Source: Zygnema cylindricum
Lineage: Eukaryota > Streptophyta > Zygnematophyceae > Zygnematales > Zygnemataceae
DNA length: 33,043 nt
Direction: 5' to 3'
Assembly (NCBI GenBank): GCA_037447655.1
Contig: JBBHKE010001436.1
Coordinates: 1 to 33,043 of the forward strand
Positions 28,361 through 33,043 of this stretch are shown piece after piece (position 1 is the stretch's first letter; each line of letters starts with the position of its first letter). The position numbers were made by a program, and so were the translations under genes. The notes under the pieces were generated by a model. That model had not been told where the DNA came from. It did no database searches and was given only the letters and a program-made list of their open reading frames with translations.

Positions 28361-29432
28361 CAATCATTGATTACACTGGAGTACATAGCATCATTCTCAT
28401 TATCATTCGCAAGGCTCAACCGATATAAGTTGTTCCCTTCACCAAATCCCTATGCAGGTATTTTCCCATTCTTGCTCAGTGTTTTCTTCTCATTCTTAGA
28501 TATGGTTTTAAAACCTTTCTTTTCTACCACTGATGTAGAGAAAAAAATCCTTTTAAACCCTAATTATCAACACATTTTCTAGGACCCTTTTCACAGCTTT
28601 TCTTTCTACATTCAACATCACTGACACCCTCCCCTTAGCTTTAGACTCAACAAATGCACCTGAATCCATAATCCATTCGTCATCCTCCATGCCTTTCGTT
28701 GCTTGTGCCATCGCAAAGTATTTCTTTTCGCTGTTATTGGGAAAGCTGCTCACTTCCTCCTCTTGAAGTACGATGGAAAATGTTGTTGGTCGTCCACTTC
28801 ACTAAGATAGAACTCGACTTTTGTCCCAACCAGACCGAAAATTTCCTGTAGCTTTCGCTCTCTTGTATGCATTGCAAATCCAAAAAACATGGCCTTTTTC
28901 ATCATAGTAATAGTAGGTTAAAGGTGACCTTCTAAGACCACTACCTTTGCCATTGACACTACCAATCTTAGAATCAGAAAATTGGTTTGCTAGTGCTTGA
29001 AGAGACTTACTACTACCTCTTTGTGAAATTTGGTTAGCTTCTTCGCTTAAAATAAACTGAATTGCTAACTAATAAAAATAAATTGCCTTTGTGGAAGAGC
29101 CCTAAGCCTATCCATAGATCCCTTATACTCTACGGGTAAAGTTCTCATCAATAGCATAGCTTGCCGGGGTAGTGAAACGTCCCCACTTGCACTTGTACTT
29201 TGAAGGACCAACCTTTTCATAGCATGGCGATGATCTAACATACTACCTGTAGAATATCTAAATTCAAAGATATTTGTTGCTATATTAGTCTAAACAGTGA
29301 CATCTAGCTGAACATACATAGCATGTTCACTAAACCAGAATTGAGAAGTCTTTTCACCTCAAAGTAAGACAATACCAACTCCTTTGGCATAGACTGCTTC
29401 AAGATGTTGAGGCAGTGGAGATTCTTCTTTCT
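28361..29432 (-). pseudogene. Element D protease and distal Gag, heavily decayed
   Basis: At 28553-28753 the protease motif DEWIMDSGAF keeps the catalytic Asp. Between 28760 and 29432 only pieces of Gag can be followed, such as the segment around AMLLMRTLPVEYKGSMDRL, with many stops. The zinc knuckle has lost its Cys pattern (FFGFAMHTRERE). Confidence 0.6.
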
Positions 29433-29726
29433 TCAATCCGGTGCAGTCTCATCAGCAGTCCCATCCACAATGGATGACAAGTCCCTCTTTTCAAAATATG
29501 AGCTTAGCATATCTTCCCAGTACAGGTAGTCCGATCCATCAAAGATAAGCCATTTGGGCAGTGGGCCCATAACGTGTTGTAGGTCATGGGCATTTAGACT
29601 CGGATGTGATCCACTCCTACTAGAAGTCACACTCGCATTAGCTGGGATATTCGTCCGTAGAGGAGCAGGTGGAGCACTAGGGCTAATAAGAGCACTTGCA
29701 GGAGGAGCTGAGCCATTATTTGACAT
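29433..29726 (-). pseudogene. Element D Gag N-terminus with LTR-encoded leader
   Basis: The 97-residue frame starts at an ATG 152 bases inside the 5' LTR. The first ~50 residues are rich in Pro, Ala and Ser (SAPPASALISPSAPPAP). The frame then crosses the LTR end and the PBS (QHVMGP) into typical Gag sequence (WLIFDGSDYLYWEDMLSSYF). The 3' LTR keeps the same leader frame open from an ATG at the same distance (16286). The frame ends early by a stop after ADETAPD, so this copy is dead. Confidence 0.6.
29561..29573 (-). other. PBS of Element D (initiator tRNA-Met anticodon type)
   Basis: Minus-strand GTTATGGGCCCAC, 13 bases identical to the intact element's PBS, lies one base from the LTR terminal ACAACA. 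Confidence 0.75.
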
Positions 29727-30256
29727 GTTAGCAAAAGCAAACCCAAAGAGGAATACCTATCGGACTAGATCAATATTGTAAGATATGTAACTACAAATGA
29801 AAGAGGTCTTTCAACCAGAAAAACATACACTACAAGCAAGTCAGAGACAATAGAACACAAAACACCTTAAACTGCACTTAGTGCTCTCATTTCCTTAACT
29901 CTGTGTAGAATGTGCATTCTGTATCAAACAGATTGTTCCTAATTGAACTAAATACTCAAAAGATCTAGAAAACATCTAAAACGTATATACAGGGTTCACT
30001 TGAAAATCTACCGACAAAAATCTAAGTACTTAGACCAAAATTGTCTAGTAACAATATCTAGACCCTAAAAATCCGGGAGATATGTTTCACGTCTACATTC
30101 ATAGGCGGTCGTAAACACTAATTCACTCAAAGATAACTATTCGAGTAGATACTAAAAAATCCACACTAAATATAGCTAATATTGAATAGTTGGTGGTCCA
30201 AAAATATTCAAAGTCCTATACTCAAATTCCTAAGACTTACTAAAGCTTACTTTTCA
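29575..30256 (-). repeat. 5' LTR of Element D (682 bp)
   Basis: Full-length match to 16135-16815 with several percent difference. It has none of the tRNA-like or hairpin parts of the A-type LTRs. The outer boundary is where the two copies diverge (ACTTTTCA followed by ATA in both, then different). Confidence 0.85.
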
Positions 30257-31065
30257 ATAAAAAACAAAATAAGAGTTAAGGCGTAATAAGGAGAGGTCCC
30301 GATTTTTGTTAATAACCTCACTTTTCGTCCGATGGAACCTCACCTTATTTCGATTTTAGGTTTGAAGGTCAAAACTTAAGGATGCGGATATAGTGTTGTT
30401 AAACATTATAAGCGATTCACGGTATATAGGGCTCTAGCATTTCCCTTCTTCCCAATGTTCCGTAGATATGTCGTCCCACCGTACTACAATCTTGTACGGC
30501 ATCCCTTTACGACGTCAAAATAGGTTACCATAACGACGCATAGAACAGGACCTGACCAAACATCCGCCCAATACGCGCATCTGAAGTCGAAATCCATCTT
30601 GCCGTCGATGCTTTTACATTGACGGTCAGTCGGTCTCCTACAAAAATCACTACACGTGCAGATTCTTGACGTGACGACAAAATTCGACACGAGGGTCCCA
30701 ACGCAGCCAATTATCTTACATTTTTCAGTAGTATTTTAAGTACATATTAAATACGGCTGCAAACCAAGTCCCAATAAACATTTGCGCGTCGTCCAAAATA
30801 TTCGCGCACGACCCGTCCATTCCGTGCGAGTCTCCAACGAATAACAATGCAAACAGCCAAACACCATATGACATTGATTCGTTCAAGCCCCGGGAAACGA
30901 CAAAATTCTGTAGAAATCTTTTTCCTCGGGCTGTGGAGTGACTCGACAGAATGTGACCGCGCACAGAAAAACATTCTGACGTGGCTGCCCTACCGATAGT
31001 CGTACACAAGACCTTCCTCCCTTAAAAAGTCACAGAGTTTTTTTCCTAAGAATCATCACTCACCA
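30257..31065. other. upstream region of the host gene, no gene recognised
   Basis: Non-repetitive sequence between Element D and the host gene. The antisense frame at 30725-31009 has no recognisable domain. TTAAAAAG near 31022 could serve as a TATA-like element. No element boundary or RNA gene is seen. Confidence 0.4.
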
Positions 31066-31197
31066 ACGAACTCCTCTCTTTCGCTACTCTCTCGTCTCTC
31101 TCCCTCTCGCTCTTTGACCAAATATCTTCTCTTCTCCTCCATTCTTATTCCTCCTTTCACACCTCCCCTCGAGAGAAAGAATAAGCTTCATTACTCC
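31066..31197 (+). promoter_or_regulatory. Pyrimidine-rich leader / core-promoter patch of the host gene
   Basis: A ~90-base stretch made almost only of C and T (CTCTCGTCTCTCTCCCTCTC and similar) ends shortly before the ATG. Pyrimidine patches of this kind are common around plant transcription starts and 5' UTRs. The exact start site is not determinable. Confidence 0.45.
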
Positions 31198-32795
31198 ATG
31201 GCTTCTTCTCGTTGTGGCCTTCTTTTGGTGATGGGATTGGCCACCCTAATTAGTGTGGCTGCTTGGTCGCTTGAAAATGTGACAGGGGCCGTCATTACTA
31301 ACGACCCTCTAGGCACCCTTTTTTACAATGACAGCTGTAACTCGGGAAGTTGTCGATTCGGAGGAATAAAGTCGTTCTGGAAGGTACAAAGTGCCTCGAC
31401 TTTTATGCTCCCGTCGTATTTGTTTATGCATTCCTGTTTATCCTAAGCAAAATTATGTGTTGAAATCGGTTGTAAATACGTTCAAATCAGAAAAAAAACG
31501 TTTCTAAATAATTATACAACATTAATTCCTTTCTCATCAAGTCTCATCATGCCGAAAACCAATTATAAGCCATTATAAAACCAGAATAAATGAAACAACA
31601 AATACTCCTATGGCAGATTCCCCTGCAACCAGGCGAGTACGGATATCTGGTAGACAATGTGATCACAGCTCCGGTGCCGAAGTCGATCGCATCCGCCGCC
31701 TTAGTGAAGGCAAGTTCGTCCATCGAAGTCGTACAGTCGACAGGTGGCGCTGCAGGATGCTGCTATCTCTGCAAATACTATTTCCAGTGCAACTACTGGC
31801 AGTTTATCAAAGTGTAAGCACCACACCCTCTAGATTTTAATTCATAATTTTAATTTGTTTTTAGGGTTTCCAATTTTGGGATTTTCTAGGTCTGGGCTAA
31901 TCTTCCTAATTCTGAGTTTTTCTAAGGTTGGGTATGTCTGAGATTTTGTTTTTTTTCCCAATTTTGTATTTTCCTTATTCGCAGTACTTTCCCAATTCTG
32001 GGTTTTTTACCAACTCTTGATATTTTTCAGTTCTGGGTATTTTTTGAAGTTCGAGCGTTTCTGACCTCGCATTCTTTTGTGTAGCTTTTGGATCCTATTC
32101 AAAACGAATTCAAACCGGAATCATAATCGGAAACGGAAACGGAAACGGAATCGGAACGGTAACGGAACAGCGGGTGCGGCAAGTGCAACCAGGGCCTGTG
32201 CTTCATCTACAAAGGCAATCTGACGCCGACCTACGTCGGCCCGAGCGGCGGCGTCAACGTGACGGCCGCCGGCTCCAAGTGCCAGCTGCCCGACTGCAAC
32301 GATGACCCGCATCACACGGGCGCCCACGGCACCAAATACGACTTCAACGGCTTCCCGGGCAAGGCCTTCGCGCTGCTCTCCGACCAGAGGCTGCAGATCA
32401 ACATGGCCATGGTCGGGTATCTCGACGAGAGGGCAGAGAGTGGGACCACTTTCCTCGAGGGGAAGGCCATCCGTACATGGATAAGGGAGTTAGGAATCGT
32501 GTGGAATACGGAGGAAGGAGAGGAGCACAAGTTGAGACTGGTGGCGAGGGCGGGGAAGGAGACGGGGAGAGGGGAGGGGTATTTGGAGAGGGCGGAACTG
32601 GACGGGGCAGATGTGCCGAAAATGGCGGTGGGAGAGGAGGCTGAGCTGGCAGGTGGTCTCACCATAACTTTGGAAGCGCATGAGAAGAAAGGCTGTTACG
32701 ATTCATTGAAAGAATCGTACGCACGCGAAAATCAGTTTGATTTCGCGAAAGAAAAACTGTACTTTCTAGAATATACCGAAAGTACAGTTACGTGA
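31198..32795 (+). CDS. Secreted Cys-rich protein with root-cap/LEA-related domain (3 exons)
   Basis: Proposed exons 31198-31383, 31617-31813 and 32171-32795 give 335 codons. Donors are GTACAA and GTAAGC; acceptors are GGCAG and AACAG; the phases (0 and 2) keep the frame. The first ~22 residues (LLLVMGLATLISVAAW) are a signal peptide, so the product is probably secreted or cell-wall associated. A Cys-rich middle (CCYLCKYYFQC, CGKCNQGLC) precedes GAHGTKYDFNGFPGKAFALL, the hallmark of the root cap / late-embryogenesis-related family (Pfam Root_cap). Then come LQINMAMVGYLDER, IRTWIRELGIVW and HKLRLVARAGKE, also as in that family. The role of the family is unclear. The last ~30 residues lie in a palindromic segment and may be aberrant. 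Downstream bases are GC-rich, unlike the retroelements. Confidence 0.75.
31384..31616 (+). other. Intron 1 of the host gene
   Basis: AT-rich 233-base intron with GTACAA donor and TGGCAG acceptor. Reading through would hit a stop at ~31445. Confidence 0.65.
31814..32170 (+). other. Intron 2 of the host gene, with simple repeats
   Basis: GTAAGC donor; acceptor ACGGAACAG. The middle contains degenerate T-rich repeats of TTCTGGGTTTT type (31860-32045), and the 3' end contains a GGAAAC tandem (32125-32160) close to the splice acceptor, where no pyrimidine tract is evident. Confidence 0.65.
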
Positions 32796-32817
32796 AAGTT
32801 CTATAGGTTTCGCGAAA
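32741..32817. repeat. Nested palindromes at the 3' end of the host gene
   Basis: The palindrome TTTCGCGAAA occurs at 32741-32750 and 32808-32817. Between them AACTGTACTTTC (32755-32766) and GAAAGTACAGTT (32778-32789) form a perfect 12-bp stem with an 11-base loop. The stop codon (32793-32795) lies within this structure. It may be a small foldback insertion. Confidence 0.6.
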
Positions 32818-33043
32818 TGAATTTTCGTTTCGCGTCTAGATTGTAGTACGTCTAGTTTAGTACGATAGTACTTCTAGTTTTGTCTAGTACTTTCGTTTTC
32901 ACTTGTCGTTTTGCTATGTTTGAGTCCTTAGTGAAATTTAGAGTATTCTAGCTTAATCTGCGGACAGGTGGCAGATTTCTGGAGGCTTCTTGGCGGCGCA
33001 CGCTCACACGTGTTACGCCATGGCTGGTATTGTATTTAAAGGG
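32818..33043. other. downstream region without gene
   Basis: Short repeats of TCTAG and AGTAC (32836-32892) are visible; no ORF or RNA gene is recognised. No plant polyadenylation signal is clear. Confidence 0.4.

Larger units (their letters stand above)
16135..30256 (-). mobile_element. Element D: old copia element carrying three later insertions
   Basis: LTRs of 681-682 bp (16135-16815 and 29575-30256) differ by several percent. Right to left: 5' LTR, PBS, Gag, protease, integrase, [intact element A], RT, RNase H, [solo LTR A containing solo LTR A2], a short tail and the 3' LTR. The Pol frame has several stops (for example TAG replacing the Gln of KQALRQW). The outer flanks (TGATA left, ATAAA right) do not match, so no duplication is claimed. 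Pol is similar in sequence to the intact element, but the LTRs are unrelated. Confidence 0.85.

Noticed and set aside
16130-30261. Target-site duplication for Element D
   Set aside because: TGATA and ATAAA are not a match; either boundary shifts or later changes have erased it.
30725-31009. Antisense ORF of 94 codons upstream of the host gene
   Set aside because: No domain, no good start context, and overlapping alternative frames of similar length.

Overview
The window is nuclear DNA from a land plant: nested LTR retrotransposons with one spliced host gene at the right edge. The host gene (31198-32795, +) has GT-AG introns, a secretory signal peptide and a root-cap/LEA-related domain. The remaining ~30 kb is mostly Ty1/copia elements of several related families. 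Most of these carry a primer-binding site (PBS) matching the anticodon stem-loop of initiator tRNA-Met (the half-tRNA type of Drosophila copia and Volvox Osser), not the 3' end used by most seed-plant copia elements. This weakly suggests a non-seed plant (bryophyte, lycophyte or fern); the species cannot be fixed from the sequence.

Layout. 1-1600: end of a chimeric LTR, a gag-like scrap and short inverted repeats. 1601-2784: solo-type LTR (subfamily A2). 2785-3897: an unrecognised decayed ORF, then nothing identifiable. 3898-8996: Element 1, a decayed copia (-) lacking its 3' end, abutting the RT of Element 2 (9000-~13442, -), a different copia family with an ordinary tRNA-iMet 3'-end PBS. 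13694-16042: Element C (-), two LTRs around only 261 bp, TSD AAAGC. 16135-30256: Element D (-), an old copia with ~682-bp LTRs. Three later insertions sit inside D: a solo LTR A (16868-19102, TSD TTTTG), a solo LTR A2 inside that LTR (17568-18743), and an intact young element A (20878-27323, +, TSD CTCTT).

Element A is the main functional unit. It has 1047-bp LTRs with four differences by eye, a PBS touching the LTR, one 1452-residue Gag-Pol frame with all catalytic motifs visible, and a polypurine tract touching the 3' LTR. Its Gag frame opens with an ATG inside the 5' LTR, runs through the PBS, and its stop codon overlaps the polypurine tract, so there is no internal untranslated spacer. 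Element D shows a stronger version: 50 codons of its Gag frame lie in the LTR.

The most unusual signal is in the LTRs. Eight copies, from subfamilies otherwise quite diverged, share a compact module on the strand antisense to the element. It has an A-box-like motif, a B-box, a T-arm-like hairpin closely resembling that of initiator tRNA-Met, and a TTTT run about 10-20 nt later. Downstream lies a conserved stem-loop whose arms differ between copies in a compensatory way. Either an antisense Pol III unit or a sense-strand region able to pair with the primer tRNA could explain this.
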